DNA from: Paenibacillus helianthi
GTDB taxonomy: Bacteria > Bacillota > Bacilli > Paenibacillales > Paenibacillaceae
Assembly: GCF_001909055.1 (NCBI RefSeq)
Contig: NZ_LVWI01000037.1
Coordinates: 62,001-126,000 of the forward strand
Reading direction: 5' to 3'
Length of the DNA: 64,000 nt
Each line of letters opens with the position of its first letter. The first letter of the stretch is position 1. Shown here piece after piece: positions 25,465 through 35,312 of the stretch. The notes under the pieces are model-generated. The model made no database searches, was not told the origin of the DNA, and saw nothing but the letters and a program-made list of their open reading frames with translations. The position numbers and the translations under genes are program-made.

Positions 25465-26017
25465 CGCATGTAGATAGCTGCCCTTCTTCCACACCTCTTG
25501 AGTGATGTATCCTAGCTGGAATCCGCCCTCCCGGTAATATCAACACAGTACAAGCACCAGCGAATGGACTCCCTAAAATCCCGGGTTTGAACGGATCCTC
25601 CGGCAATTCCGTAGATACCACGCAGAAACATGCGACTAAAGTCAGGGAAATGAAATGCGAAGCTGAGAAACATTATGAAATCGTTAGCATGCTGGCGGGC
25701 AAAAAAAGCTTGACGTTTCAGGGGATTCCCCCTTGGACGGCAAGGAATTTTTAACAAAAAATAAAAATACGGAATTTTAACAATTTCTGATTCTAATGAT
25801 CTATACTACGGTGATATAAGTATATATCGCAGACTCTGGCCAGAGAAGAAAAACATAGAGGAAATTCACATAAGATGGCGCAGGATATTCCGGAATACAT
25901 AACTGGCTTTCAAGCGGAGTATGTCTATACCTGGGCAGTTCTGCGGTAATCTTGGGCAGCGGTACGGCAGGAGGATTTGCGAAGTTAAAAATCAATGGGG
26001 AACGGGGGCTTTTAAGT
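25465..26017. other. gene-poor spacer, 553 bases, before the adhesin gene
   Basis: No convincing gene. One plus-strand frame is open from about 25510 to 25754 and reads NGLPKIPGLNGSSG then KKSLTFQGIPPWTARNF before a stop, but it lacks a good start; it could be a remnant. A TATACT at 25802-25807 may be the adhesin -10. A 12-base palindrome CTCTGGCCAGAG lies near 25833. A 24-codon frame (25875-25949) with AGAGGA upstream is a possible leader peptide. Confidence 0.5.
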
Positions 26018-29000
26018 ATGGTGAAAAAAAGAATAAGTGTGGCCTTGGTCATCCTCATGCTGTTAGTGCAATATGCATACGGCATAGGGTTTACTACTCA
26101 GGCTACGGCTGCAGGAATTGAGAATGACAGAGATATTATTACCAGTGTGTCGATGGCTGTGTACGGGCAGGATGGCCAGACGGTGACAGACAATGTGTAT
26201 GAGGTGGGTTCCAAAGTCAAACTGGACTACACATGGTCGCTTCCGAATGGACACGGATACGTTGCTGGAGATACGTTTGCGTTTCAGATTCCGGCACAAT
26301 TCCAGCTGTTCAACGACATTAACGGTTCACTGATTTCGGATGACGGGGAGGTAGGCACCTTCACGGTCAGCCAGTCCACCCATCAGGTGCTCATGAGCTT
26401 CAACAGCTATATCGAGACTCATGACAATGTTCAGGGGACTTTGAGCATTCAAACTCAATTTGACAAACAGGTCATTTCGGGCAGTACAACCCAGGAAATC
26501 GTGTTCCCTGTCAACGGCGGCTCCCAGACGGTTACGGTTAACTTCAAGCCATCTGTGGGTTCAACCATTGAGAAGAAAGGCGTATCGGGCGGCTTCAATG
26601 CAGATCATATTGATTGGACTGTCGATGTCAACAAGAAGCTGGAGCCGGTAACGGGAGCTGTAATTACTGACCCGATTCCTGAAGGCTTATCTATGGACAG
26701 TACTGTTTCAATGGCTGTATATCAACTGGGCATTCAACTGGATGGCACAGTTACTGTAGGTGCATTGGTTGACACCAGCAAATATGCGGCTGAAGTCACG
26801 GGTGGAATACTGACTGTGCGCTTCACGGATCCTGTCATTAGCGGTGCTTACCGTATTGCCTATTCGACGGCGGTAGTCAGTGATTCGTTGAACAGCTTCA
26901 CGAATACGGCCACTTTTACAGGGGCAGGACGTGATCCTGTAAGCTCATCCTCTACCGTAACCATCCAACGTGGCGGAAGCCTGAATAAGGTGGCAACGAA
27001 CTATGAATGGGGTAAGCAGATCATTACCTGGGCGATCGAGTACAACTATAACAATAAGGTGATTCCGCAAGGCAGCGCGTTACTGAAGGACTACTTCAAC
27101 TATACGCAAAGCCTGGTTTCGGATTCGCTAGTGGTCTATCCGGTGACACTGAATTCTGCAGGTACGGCGATCAAGGGAACTCCTCTTCTGCCGAACGTGG
27201 ATTATAAAGTAACTGGCTTAATCGATGTTGAGAAAAACGGTTTCAAGCTGGAGTTCCTGAACGGTATCTCTTCAGCCTACCGTATTGAATATAAAACCAA
27301 GTCCTTAAGCCGTATATTGAAGGACACCACCATTACCAATAATGTCTCGGACAGCACCTACAGTGTGGACGCGACACAGAAGATCCGTCCGGCCGTCATT
27401 TATAAAACTCTGTCAGGTGTAGATTACACGAATCATACTGCCGAGTGGAAAATCACCGTGAACGGTGACAACTATCCAATGAATAACGTAGTGGTGACGG
27501 ATACCTTCCCGCAGGGAGGGCAAAAGTTCATTCCGGGAACTCTGGTCGTAAGGAATGCAAGCGGCACAGTCCTGAGTGAGTCCGATTACCAGTGGGAACT
27601 GAATAAACCGGGTGAGCCCAAATCCGGGTTCAAGCTCAAGTTTACGAAGCCTCTCTCAGTAACCCATACCATCACCTACCGCACAGAATTCAACAATGAT
27701 TGGCTTTATGGCAACACCGATAATTTTGTGAACAACGCCCGGGTGGATTGGCAGGACATTGAAGGCCCGCCGCTCTGGACGGAAGCCCAGGGATTATTCA
27801 TTCCCCGTGCCGAGGTCAAGAATAACGGTTTCAAAACCGGAGCCTATAATGCTAGTAAAAAAATGTTCACCTGGACCATTGGAATCAATTACAACAGCAA
27901 GGCGATTGCCGACCCGAATATAACCGATATCCTGACCTCCGGACAGACCATGGGGGATGGCTCGCTCAGGGTCTATAACATGAATATCGATGCTAATGGT
28001 AAACCGTCCCAGGGATTAGAGGTTCCCAAGAATGCATATAGTTATTCTGTCGGAACCGGCAACGAGCTAAAGATTAAATTTATAAATGCCATAAATTCTC
28101 CTTACTATGTAGTGTTCAATACATTTCTGGAAGGACAACTGATTGATTCCAAAGTGTCTAACACAGCAAAGCTCTTGGATGGCACCCAAAAAGTATCCAA
28201 GGATTTAACTGCTTCTGTAAACATTCCTTACGGAGGGGAATATGTCTTTAAGGATGGCCTGCAGAATGGTGATAAGCTAAATTGGACAATGGTTGTCAAC
28301 CGCTCACAATCCACTGTGAAGAATGCGGTGCTGACGGACATCCCAAGCTCGAACCAGATCCTGCTTCCCGATTCCTTCCACCTCTATCCTACTACAGTAG
28401 GAGTGAATGGGGAGGTTAGCAAGAGTGCTCCGGAGCTCGTAAAAGATGCAGATTATACCTTGAACATCAGCGCTGATGCTGACGGTAAGCAGAAATTCAT
28501 CCTCAGCTTCCTCCATGATATTCATTCCGCATATATTGTGGATTATCAATCGCTGATCATTGCGAATACCGGGGATAAGCTGACCAATACCGTCAATCTA
28601 AGCGGTAATAATGTGAAGTTGGTTACCCAGGACACTACTAAAGAGATTATTGTAGGTGTCTCCAGCGGTTCGGGAACCGGCAGCGGTGTACGTGGAACCC
28701 TGACTGTTCAAAAGCTGGACGCAGCAGACAGCGCACTAAAACTTGCAGGGGCAACGTTCGATCTTTATCGTCTGAACGGCTCTGAACGTCTGCTAGTCAA
28801 TACCCGGACCACGGATATAGAGGGTCGTGCGGTGTTCAACAATATCTGGCTGGGCAGCTATGTATTGATTGAAACGGCTGCTCCTTCAGGATATACGCTG
28901 GATTCCCGTGAGTATCCGGTCACCATTGGCTCTTCAGCCAATATCAACCTGACTGTGCTTAATACGAAGCAGACACTGGCTACGCCGACGCCGACGCCGA

Positions 29001-29509
29001 CACCATCAACGGTGCCAACGCCAACACCATCTACAGTACCTAGCGAATCACCGTCACCGGCTCCATCTGCGTCCACAACGCCGACAGGATCACCGGCCGT
29101 GTCGCCAACTCCGTCACCGACGGTAGTACCAACAACAGTACCAACGCCAAGCTTTATTCCGGGAGGGCCTACACCAACTCCTGCAGTGACTGAAGTACCG
29201 GGTGTTATTATCGAAGAGCCGCAGATTCCTGCAGGTGCTGTAGTAACTCCGGGCGCAACACAGTCATTAACGCCGTCTTCTTCACCTTCTGCATCACCAA
29301 CGGCTGTAACATCGATTGATGATGACATACCGCTTGGCGGAGTAGAGGTCGACGACGATGACGTTCCAAAAGGAACGGTTGCCAAGGCTTCAGGCGGCAA
29401 GCTGCCGCAGACTGGAGAGAACAGTCCTTTGCCTATTTACCTGGCAGGTCTGGGTCTGATCCTTGTCGGCTTTATCCTCAGTATGGTATTCAGAAGACGC
29501 AAACAGTAA
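26018..29509 (+). CDS. LPXTG-anchored multidomain adhesin (MSCRAMM/collagen-binding type)
   Basis: 1163 residues. In order: a signal peptide (about 1-33); an N-terminal adhesin domain (about 40-180); five related beta-sandwich units of about 110-140 residues, each starting with a pattern like HIDWTVDVN, IITWAIEYN, TAEWKITVN, MFTWTIGIN, KLNWTMVVN and ending like AYRIEYKT; one SpaA/Cna_B-type prealbumin domain (about 890-985, TLTVQKLDA to LTVLNTKQT); and a Pro/Thr/Ser stalk (about 986-1120). It ends in a sortase signal LPQTGENS at 1129, a membrane helix and RRRKQ. It should be covalently fixed to peptidoglycan and reach outward to bind a host or matrix polymer. ATG 26018 is chosen because the signal peptide starts there; the ribosome site is weak (GGGGG). 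No sortase gene is in the window. Confidence 0.9.
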   Translation: MVKKRISVALVILMLLVQYAYGIGFTTQATAAGIENDRDIITSVSMAVYGQDGQTVTDNVYEVGSKVKLDYTWSLPNGHGYVAGDTFAFQIPAQFQLFNDINGSLISDDGEVGTFTVSQSTHQVLMSFNSYIETHDNVQGTLSIQTQFDKQVISGSTTQEIVFPVNGGSQTVTVNFKPSVGSTIEKKGVSGGFNADHIDWTVDVNKKLEPVTGAVITDPIPEGLSMDSTVSMAVYQLGIQLDGTVTVGALVDTSKYAAEVTGGILTVRFTDPVISGAYRIAYSTAVVSDSLNSFTNTATFTGAGRDPVSSSSTVTIQRGGSLNKVATNYEWGKQIITWAIEYNYNNKVIPQGSALLKDYFNYTQSLVSDSLVVYPVTLNSAGTAIKGTPLLPNVDYKVTGLIDVEKNGFKLEFLNGISSAYRIEYKTKSLSRILKDTTITNNVSDSTYSVDATQKIRPAVIYKTLSGVDYTNHTAEWKITVNGDNYPMNNVVVTDTFPQGGQKFIPGTLVVRNASGTVLSESDYQWELNKPGEPKSGFKLKFTKPLSVTHTITYRTEFNNDWLYGNTDNFVNNARVDWQDIEGPPLWTEAQGLFIPRAEVKNNGFKTGAYNASKKMFTWTIGINYNSKAIADPNITDILTSGQTMGDGSLRVYNMNIDANGKPSQGLEVPKNAYSYSVGTGNELKIKFINAINSPYYVVFNTFLEGQLIDSKVSNTAKLLDGTQKVSKDLTASVNIPYGGEYVFKDGLQNGDKLNWTMVVNRSQSTVKNAVLTDIPSSNQILLPDSFHLYPTTVGVNGEVSKSAPELVKDADYTLNISADADGKQKFILSFLHDIHSAYIVDYQSLIIANTGDKLTNTVNLSGNNVKLVTQDTTKEIIVGVSSGSGTGSGVRGTLTVQKLDAADSALKLAGATFDLYRLNGSERLLVNTRTTDIEGRAVFNNIWLGSYVLIETAAPSGYTLDSREYPVTIGSSANINLTVLNTKQTLATPTPTPTPSTVPTPTPSTVPSESPSPAPSASTTPTGSPAVSPTPSPTVVPTTVPTPSFIPGGPTPTPAVTEVPGVIIEEPQIPAGAVVTPGATQSLTPSSSPSASPTAVTSIDDDIPLGGVEVDDDDVPKGTVAKASGGKLPQTGENSPLPIYLAGLGLILVGFILSMVFRRRKQ
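28981..29300 (+). repeat. low-complexity Pro/Thr/Ser stalk repeat
   Basis: Degenerate repetition of ACGCCGAC/ACACCATCA-type units encodes TPTPTPSTVP-like runs. This is the wall-spanning stalk of the adhesin and may vary in length between strains. Confidence 0.8.
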
Positions 29510-29534
29510 GCTTCACCCTCATCATATCGATATT

Positions 29535-29570
29535 AATGCACGCGGCAGAGTGATTGCCGCGTGCATTTTT
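29535..29570 (+). terminator. rho-independent terminator of the adhesin gene
   Basis: AATGCACGCGGCA pairs with TGCCGCGTGCATT around a seven-base loop, followed by T residues. Confidence 0.85.
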
Positions 29571-29744
29571 AATATAGGCCGGTAACCTGACTTCAATCTC
29601 TAGGCTCCCTCATGCATGAATCCGTGCCCCGGTTTCCCGGCAGCAGTCTCAGAACGCTTACGAACGGGCACAGCAGTATCCGCCTTCGGTTTACAGCCGA
29701 CTCATTGAAACATGCTAAATACTTTCTTAAAAAGGTTTTAGAGA

Positions 29745-29753
29745 TGATATAAT
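29745..29753 (+). promoter_or_regulatory. extended -10 promoter of mscL
   Basis: TGA TATAAT at 29745-29753 is an extended -10 with perfect hexamer, 33 bases before the mscL start. The -35 region is weak (TCTTAA, 17 bases upstream). Confidence 0.55.
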
Positions 29754-29785
29754 AACTTCAAATTCAAAACATTGGGGGAATTCAA

Positions 29786-30187
29786 ATGTGGTCGGAATTT
29801 AAAAAGTTTGCCCTGAAGGGCAACGTGCTCGATTTGGCAGTAGCGGTGGTGATTGGTGCAGCGTTTGGGAAAATTGTATCCTCGCTGGTTGCCGATATTA
29901 TTATGCCGCTGATAGGGATAATCACCGGAGGCATTAATTTAAGCGGACTACATTTCACTCATGGAAAGGCGGTAGTGAGCTATGGGGTGTTCCTGCAGTC
30001 AGTGGTTGATTTCTTTATTATTGCCTTCTCTATCTTCATGGTGGTGAAGCTGGCTAACCGCTTTAAGCGCAAGGAAACGGTAAAAGTTGAGGTCGTCGAG
30101 CCGCCGGCACCCTCTCCTGAAGCAGCATTGCTGATCGAGATCCGTGATTTATTGCGTGCAGATACTCGGATTCAAAAAGATAATTAA
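29786..30187 (+). CDS. mscL: large-conductance mechanosensitive channel
   Basis: 133 residues. The N-terminal amphipathic helix [20 protein letters not shown] leads into the pore helix TM1 ([19 protein letters not shown]), followed by a short loop and TM2 ([16 protein letters not shown]). A charged C-terminal bundle helix (LLIEIRDLL) ends the protein. It is the homopentameric emergency valve that opens under osmotic down-shock. Length is typical. GGGGGAA precedes ATG 29786. It stands as a single gene between the adhesin and the riboflavin operon. Confidence 0.97.
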   Translation: MWSEFKKFALKGNVLDLAVAVVIGAAFGKIVSSLVADIIMPLIGIITGGINLSGLHFTHGKAVVSYGVFLQSVVDFFIIAFSIFMVVKLANRFKRKETVKVEVVEPPAPSPEAALLIEIRDLLRADTRIQKDN

Positions 30188-30285
30188 GTTACATAAATAA
30201 AGTTAATTTCATAAACGCACTTGCATTTCCTGTGTCAAAGTGATAATTTTGTTGTAGGCAAAACTTGAAACTAATTAAATATGAT

Positions 30286-30454
30286 CAATCCTTCAGGGCA
30301 GGGTGTAATTCCCTACCGGCGGTGATGCTTCTGCGATTGGCTGAAAATGCCGATGGCGCTGCTTAGTCCGCTACCCGCTTCGTATGTCTCATACGGACGG
30401 TGGACCCGGTGCAATTCCGGGACCGACAGTATAGTCTGGATGGAAGAAGGAGAG
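30286..30454 (+). promoter_or_regulatory. FMN riboswitch (RFN element)
   Basis: The conserved blocks are in order: ATCCTTCAGGGCAGGGTG-like opening (TCAATCCTTCAGGGCAGG), CCCTACCGGCGGTGATG, AGTCCGCTACCCGC, then GGACGGTGGACCCGGTG, ATTCCGGGACCGACAGTA and TAGTCTGGATGGAAGAAG. This is the classical RFN sensor in front of riboflavin genes. When FMN binds, the downstream terminator at 30589 should form. Confidence 0.97.
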
Positions 30455-30588
30455 ATTGACTGACGTGCTGTGCTTATATAGACAGGCGTGCTGCAGTGTT
30501 ATCGAATATTATGTGCGAACTTTCACATTTGAATTTTTTGACTGTGAACCGCACAGTTTTATTTAGTACTGCCAGTAAACTCTCGTAT

Positions 30589-30632
30589 AACCCGTCTTGA
30601 ACTCCACCTGGAGATTGAGGCGGGTTTTCTGT
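30589..30632 (+). terminator. regulatory terminator of the FMN riboswitch
   Basis: AACCCGTCT pairs with AGGCGGGTT (one GU), with an inner ACTCCA/TGGAG stem, followed by TTTTCTGTTT. It lies between the RFN element and ribD, as expected for transcription attenuation. Confidence 0.8.
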
Positions 30633-30677
30633 TTGGATCGGAATCAGGAAAGATACAGCTAGGATCGGAGGCATGAC

Positions 30678-31778
30678 ATGGATACAATGAACGATGAATT
30701 TTATATGTCACTGGCCCTGGATATGGCGGAAAGAGCGCAAGGGCAGACGGGGATTAATCCGGTCGTCGGCTGTGTTGTTGTGAAAGACGGTGCCATGATC
30801 GGGCTGGGCACCCATTTGCAGCGCGGAACAGGCCACGCTGAAGTGCATGCGCTGAATATGGCGGCAGGAAAGGCTCAAGGCAGTACAGCCTATGTAACTC
30901 TTGAGCCCTGCAGCCACTATGGCAAGACTCCGCCTTGCAGCCAAAGGCTGATTGATGAAGGCGTAGCCCGTGTGGTTGTGGCTTGTGAGGACCCTAATCC
31001 TCAAGTTGCTGGACGAGGCATTGCGATGCTTCGCGAGCAGGGGATTGAGGTTGAAGTGGGCCTGCTTAGCAGCCGTGCACAACGTCTGAATGAGAAATTT
31101 ATCAAGTATATTTTGACAAAGCAGCCTTTTGTCACCCTAAAGAGCGCCAGCACTCTTGATGGAAAGTTGGCGACCCGGACAGGGGACAGCAAATGGATAT
31201 CCAATGGCCAGGCACGGGAGATCGTACATACGCTGCGGCACCGTCATCAGGGAATCATGGTCGGTGTGAACACGGTGATTGCCGATAACCCTTCCTTAAC
31301 GACCAGAATGGATGTACCAGGACTGAATCCGGTTCGCATCGTGATTGACTCTATGCTGAGGATTCCGCTTGATTCCGCTGTCGTAAGTGATGGCGAGGCA
31401 CCTACTATTGTCGTTACTACAGAATCGGCGGATCCGGTAAAGCGGGCGGCATTGCTCGGCGCTGGTGTGCAGATCGTTGTCAGCGGCACCGGACCGCGTG
31501 TGGATCTGAAGGCGGCGATGCGCGCTTTAGGTGAACTAGAGATAGGTTCAATCCTGCTGGAGGGTGGTGGAACGCTCAATGGCGCTATGCTGGAGAGCGG
31601 GCTGGTGGACCGCGTGATTCTATTCTTCGCTCCGAAGATTGTCGGTGGAGGTGCAGCTGCACCTGGAACCTTCGACTTTGCCGGTGTAGAGCTGATGAAG
31701 AGCGCGATCACACTCGTAGGATTGGAAGTCGAACTGCTCGGGGATAATGTGTGTATCAGCGGGACGCCTATCCGTTAA
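30678..31778 (+). CDS. ribD: riboflavin biosynthesis deaminase/reductase
   Basis: 366 residues, bifunctional. Residues about 1-145 are the zinc deaminase with HAEVHALNMA and PCSHYGKTPPC holding the zinc ligands; residues about 150-366 are the NADPH-dependent reductase (STLDGKLATRTGDSKWIS, GVNTVIADNP, LLEGGGTLNGAML). It performs the second and third steps from the GTP cyclohydrolase product. GGAGG precedes ATG 30678. First gene of the operon behind the FMN riboswitch; order ribD-ribE-ribBA-ribH. Confidence 0.97.
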   Translation: MDTMNDEFYMSLALDMAERAQGQTGINPVVGCVVVKDGAMIGLGTHLQRGTGHAEVHALNMAAGKAQGSTAYVTLEPCSHYGKTPPCSQRLIDEGVARVVVACEDPNPQVAGRGIAMLREQGIEVEVGLLSSRAQRLNEKFIKYILTKQPFVTLKSASTLDGKLATRTGDSKWISNGQAREIVHTLRHRHQGIMVGVNTVIADNPSLTTRMDVPGLNPVRIVIDSMLRIPLDSAVVSDGEAPTIVVTTESADPVKRAALLGAGVQIVVSGTGPRVDLKAAMRALGELEIGSILLEGGGTLNGAMLESGLVDRVILFFAPKIVGGGAAAPGTFDFAGVELMKSAITLVGLEVELLGDNVCISGTPIR

Positions 31779-31801
31779 AGCAAATTTCAGGAGGGGATCA
31801 C

Positions 31802-32470
31802 ATGTTCACAGGCTTGATTGAGGAGGTCGGTGTCCTGCGCGGGGTTACCAGCGGCGGCGAAATGATGGTGCTGAATATCGGCGCTTCCCTCATTATGGAT
31901 GATTTGAAGATCGGCGACAGTGTGTCCGTCAATGGTGTTTGCCTGACGGCGACATCGCTCGGAGATCATTCTTTTACCGTAGATGTTATGCCCCAGACCT
32001 ACCGCAACAGCACACTCAAGGAGCTGCGCAGCGGAAGCAAGATGAATCTGGAGCGTGCCATGGCTGCAGGTGGCCGTTTCGGGGGACATATTGTTCAAGG
32101 ACATGTGGATGGAACCGGTGAGATTCGTTCGGTCAAGCGGGATCAGAATGCGGTGGTCTTCGAAATAGCGCCGGAGCGTAAATCGCTTTTCAAGTTCATC
32201 ATTCCCAAAGGTTCCATTACGATCGATGGCATCAGTTTGACCGTGGTTGACACCTCCGCCTCTACGTTTACAGTTTCAATCATTCCCCATACACTCGGTG
32301 AAACGGTCCTGTCTCACAAGCGAAACGGGGACCGGGTCAATATCGAATGCGATGTGCTCGGTAAATATGTGGACCACCTGTTGAATTATGGTTCACGTTC
32401 AGGGAATGCGGAAGAAGAGAACAGCTCCCGGATCAGCCACGACTTTCTTGCGGCGAACGGGTTTGTATAA
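31802..32470 (+). CDS. ribE: riboflavin synthase alpha chain
   Basis: 222 residues made of two lumazine-binding barrels (about 1-95 and 96-200), beginning MFTGLIEEVG, the hallmark start of the family. It dismutates two 6,7-dimethyl-8-ribityllumazine molecules to riboflavin and acts with the RibH shell. AGGAGGGG eight bases before ATG 31802 decides the start over an open frame that overlaps ribD. The C-terminal tail after 205 is variable. Confidence 0.97.
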   Translation: MFTGLIEEVGVLRGVTSGGEMMVLNIGASLIMDDLKIGDSVSVNGVCLTATSLGDHSFTVDVMPQTYRNSTLKELRSGSKMNLERAMAAGGRFGGHIVQGHVDGTGEIRSVKRDQNAVVFEIAPERKSLFKFIIPKGSITIDGISLTVVDTSASTFTVSIIPHTLGETVLSHKRNGDRVNIECDVLGKYVDHLLNYGSRSGNAEEENSSRISHDFLAANGFV

Positions 32471-32533
32471 ATTATGATCAGGCTTACGTCTAGCCCGCAA
32501 GGGTTAACGTAAAGCTGTCAGGAGGACAGAAAG

Positions 32534-33787
32534 ATGAGCCAGCAAGCAAAAAACGACAGTGTTCTGGACCCGATTGAGGACGCGATTTATGATCTGATGC
32601 GCGGCAAGGTCATCATCGTGGTTGATGATGAAGACCGTGAGAATGAAGGGGACTTCATCGCGCTAGCCGAACGCTCCACACCGGAAGTGATCAACTTCAT
32701 GATTACCGAGGGACGCGGACTGGTATGCGTGCCGATTACGGCAGAACGGGCGAAGGAGCTGGATCTCCAGCCTATGGTGGCGAATAACACCGACAACCAT
32801 GGTACCGCCTTTACCGTCTCCGTCGATCATAAGGATACGACTACAGGCATCTCTGCCGCAGAAAGATCAAAGACCATTCAGGCCCTGATGGACCCGAATG
32901 CCAAGCCTTCCGATTTTCGCAGACCGGGCCATATGTTCCCGCTGATTGCGAAGAAGGGCGGTGTCCTGCGGCGGTCCGGCCATACGGAAGCTGCTGTGGA
33001 TCTGGCGCGCATGTGCGGCGCTTATCCGGCGAGCGTGATCTGTGAAGTCGTTAAGGAAGACGGGACAATGGCCCGTCTGCCGGATCTGGTGGAGATTGCG
33101 CGCAAGCATGATCTCAAGCTGATCAGTATTAAGGACTTAATTCATTACCGCAATGAGAAGGAGCACCTGGTCAACCGTGAGGTGTCGGTAAATCTGCCGA
33201 CCGACTTCGGCGTATTCCAGACAATCGCTTACACGAATGAAGTTGATGACAAAGAGCATGTCGCTTTGGTCAAAGGGGATATTTCCGGTGAGGAGCCGGT
33301 CCTGGTACGTGTGCACTCCGAATGCTTAACCGGCGATGTATTCCACTCCCACCGCTGCGACTGTGGTCCACAGTTCGAAGCAGCGCTGCGTCAGATTGAA
33401 GCGGCAGGCCGCGGTGTTCTGCTCTACATGCGCCAGGAGGGCCGGGGTATTGGTCTGATCAACAAGCTCCGCGCCTACAAGCTTCAAGAGGAAGGTCTGG
33501 ATACCGTAGACGCCAACCTCAAGCTGGGCTTTCCTGCGGATCTGCGTGATTACGGAATTGGAGCACAGATTCTGAAGGATCTGGGAGTGAGCCAGATCAG
33601 GCTGCTTACCAACAATCCGCGCAAGATTAAGGGACTGGAAGGTTACGGTCTTGAGGTTGTGGAACGTGTGCCGATTCAAATGCCAGAGAATAAGGACAAC
33701 ACGAATTATCTCCATACCAAGCAGGCCAAGCTCGGCCACCTGCTGACTTTTGACAACATTGAGCAAAATGAGGATTCCAAGCTGTAA
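32534..33787 (+). CDS. ribBA: bifunctional DHBP synthase / GTP cyclohydrolase II
   Basis: 417 residues. The N-terminal half (about 10-212) is 3,4-dihydroxy-2-butanone-4-phosphate synthase ([35 protein letters not shown]). The C-terminal half (about 215-410) is GTP cyclohydrolase II with zinc cysteines in [16 protein letters not shown] and [11 protein letters not shown]. It supplies both entry branches of riboflavin synthesis. AGGAGGACA precedes ATG 32534. Confidence 0.97.
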   Translation: MSQQAKNDSVLDPIEDAIYDLMRGKVIIVVDDEDRENEGDFIALAERSTPEVINFMITEGRGLVCVPITAERAKELDLQPMVANNTDNHGTAFTVSVDHKDTTTGISAAERSKTIQALMDPNAKPSDFRRPGHMFPLIAKKGGVLRRSGHTEAAVDLARMCGAYPASVICEVVKEDGTMARLPDLVEIARKHDLKLISIKDLIHYRNEKEHLVNREVSVNLPTDFGVFQTIAYTNEVDDKEHVALVKGDISGEEPVLVRVHSECLTGDVFHSHRCDCGPQFEAALRQIEAAGRGVLLYMRQEGRGIGLINKLRAYKLQEEGLDTVDANLKLGFPADLRDYGIGAQILKDLGVSQIRLLTNNPRKIKGLEGYGLEVVERVPIQMPENKDNTNYLHTKQAKLGHLLTFDNIEQNEDSKL

Positions 33788-33816
33788 CCACCATAACACT
33801 TACTAATGAAGGGTAG

Positions 33817-34296
33817 ATGAATACAATGCCGAATTATTTAGAAGGACATTTAGTATCCGAAGGACTGAAATACGGGGTAGTTGTAGGGCGTTTTAACGAG
33901 TTCATTACAAGCAAGCTGCTGTCCGGTGCACTCGATGCTTTTAAGCGTCATGGTGTAGCTGATGATGAAGTGGATGTAGCCTGGGTTCCGGGAGTGTTTG
34001 AAATTCCTTTGATTGCCCAAAAAATGGCCGAAAGCGGCAAATATGATGCGGTAATTACGCTTGGCACCGTCATCCGGGGATCTACGACACATTATGATTA
34101 TGTGTGCAATGAGGTTGCTAAAGGTGTAGCGGCAATCAATCTCAAGACCGGCATCCCGACTATTTTCGGCGTGGTTACAACCGAGAACATCGAGCAGGCC
34201 ATTGAGCGCTCCGGAACCAAAGCCGGTAACAAAGGCTGGGATGCTGCGACTGCTGCTATTGAAATGGCGAACCTGAACAAACTCTTTAAAAAATAA
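33817..34296 (+). CDS. ribH: 6,7-dimethyl-8-ribityllumazine synthase
   Basis: 159 residues, the capsid-forming penultimate enzyme of riboflavin synthesis. Motifs are [38 protein letters not shown] and [25 protein letters not shown] precedes ATG 33817; a second ATG three codons later is possible. Last gene of the operon. Confidence 0.97.
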   Translation: MNTMPNYLEGHLVSEGLKYGVVVGRFNEFITSKLLSGALDAFKRHGVADDEVDVAWVPGVFEIPLIAQKMAESGKYDAVITLGTVIRGSTTHYDYVCNEVAKGVAAINLKTGIPTIFGVVTTENIEQAIERSGTKAGNKGWDAATAAIEMANLNKLFKK

Positions 34297-34316
34297 GAAT
34301 TGATATGCTTTATGCA

Positions 34317-34386
34317 ATAAATTATTCTTCTATTTCTCGCGGATACGGCACCTGAAAGTAGGCGAAGCCGTTTCTACTTGAGTAAG
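34317..34386 (+). repeat. intergenic element, copy 1, with terminator-like stem
   Basis: ATAAATTATTCTTCTATTTC at 34317 recurs with one change at 38601 (ATAAATTATCCTTCTATTTC), each followed within 15 bases by GGATAC. Here ACGGC (34345-34349) can pair with GCCGT and AAGTAG with CTACTT. It may serve as the rib operon terminator. Confidence 0.45.
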
Positions 34387-34520
34387 GGAGCCTCTTGACG
34401 AATCGGCAGAAATCGTGCTTATTTATATGTATAAGAAGAAAGCATGAACTATAAGAACTTTCTACTTGTGTAGCGCCCGGGCGGCGCTGCACTTTACTTT
34501 TTTTGGCGGGAGGAAACCGC

Positions 34521-35312
34521 GTGACTGTACTGTATAAGCTGGAGACGTTCGAAGGTCCGCTCGATCTGCTCTTGCATTTAATTGACAAGGCGGAAATCGA
34601 CATCCAGGACATTCCGGTCAGCGAGATCACCGAGCAGTACATGGAATACCTGCGGAGTATGCAGGAGCTTGAACTGGATATTACCAGCGAATTCTTGGTA
34701 ATGGCCGCAACACTCTTGTCGATCAAGAGCAAATTGCTGCTGCCGAAGCCGCCGGTGATCGAAATCGAGGATTTCGAATATTACGAGGATGACGGCTACG
34801 ACCCGCGGGCAGAGCTTGTTCAGCGGCTGATCGAATACCGCAAGTTCAAGAGCATTGCCGTACAGCTGCTGGATATGGAGAGTGAACGAAGCCTGATTTT
34901 CACCAAGGAGCCGGAGGATCTGGGTCCCTTTGTTCCGGCCCAAATTGACAATACGCTCAAGGGACTGCATACCGCCGATCTGATCGCCGCATTTCGTAAA
35001 GCGCTTAGCAAGGCTGCCAGAAGATCCTCTTATCAGCGTATTACCCGGGACGAAATTTCGGTGAAGGACAGAATACGGGATGTCTCGGAAGCTCTCCAGC
35101 GCAAAGGAACAGGCGGCAGAATGCGTTTCTCTGCCCTGCTGGATGATGAGATGGCAAGGCATGAAATCGTGGTTACCTTTCTCGCAATCCTGGAGCTGAT
35201 GAAGATGAAGGCGATATTATGCTATCAGGAGAAATTATTTGATGACATCATCATGGAGTGGAGAGGAGGAGAAGCACTTAGTGGAATACAAAACGCTGAA
35301 ATCGATTATTGA
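34521..35312 (+). CDS. scpA: segregation and condensation protein A (kleisin)
   Basis: 263 residues. Begins VTVLYKLETFEGPLDLLLHL, the canonical ScpA start, with IKSKLLLP and a C-terminal winged-helix region (about 180-255, RMRFSALLDDEMARHE, FLAILELMKM). ScpA bridges the SMC heads and binds ScpB, organising the chromosome near the origin. GTG 34521, seven bases after GGGAGG, is chosen over the upstream in-frame TTG 34503. It overlaps scpB by about 32 bases. Confidence 0.96.
   Translation: MTVLYKLETFEGPLDLLLHLIDKAEIDIQDIPVSEITEQYMEYLRSMQELELDITSEFLVMAATLLSIKSKLLLPKPPVIEIEDFEYYEDDGYDPRAELVQRLIEYRKFKSIAVQLLDMESERSLIFTKEPEDLGPFVPAQIDNTLKGLHTADLIAAFRKALSKAARRSSYQRITRDEISVKDRIRDVSEALQRKGTGGRMRFSALLDDEMARHEIVVTFLAILELMKMKAILCYQEKLFDDIIMEWRGGEALSGIQNAEIDY

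Noticed and set aside
25510..25754. Small gene ending KKSLTFQGIPPWTARNF
   Set aside because: No usable start or ribosome site; noted only as a possible remnant.
29590..29705. c-di-AMP (ydaO-type) riboswitch upstream of mscL
   Set aside because: Stems are visible, but I could not match the conserved blocks, and the mscL promoter lies downstream of the segment.
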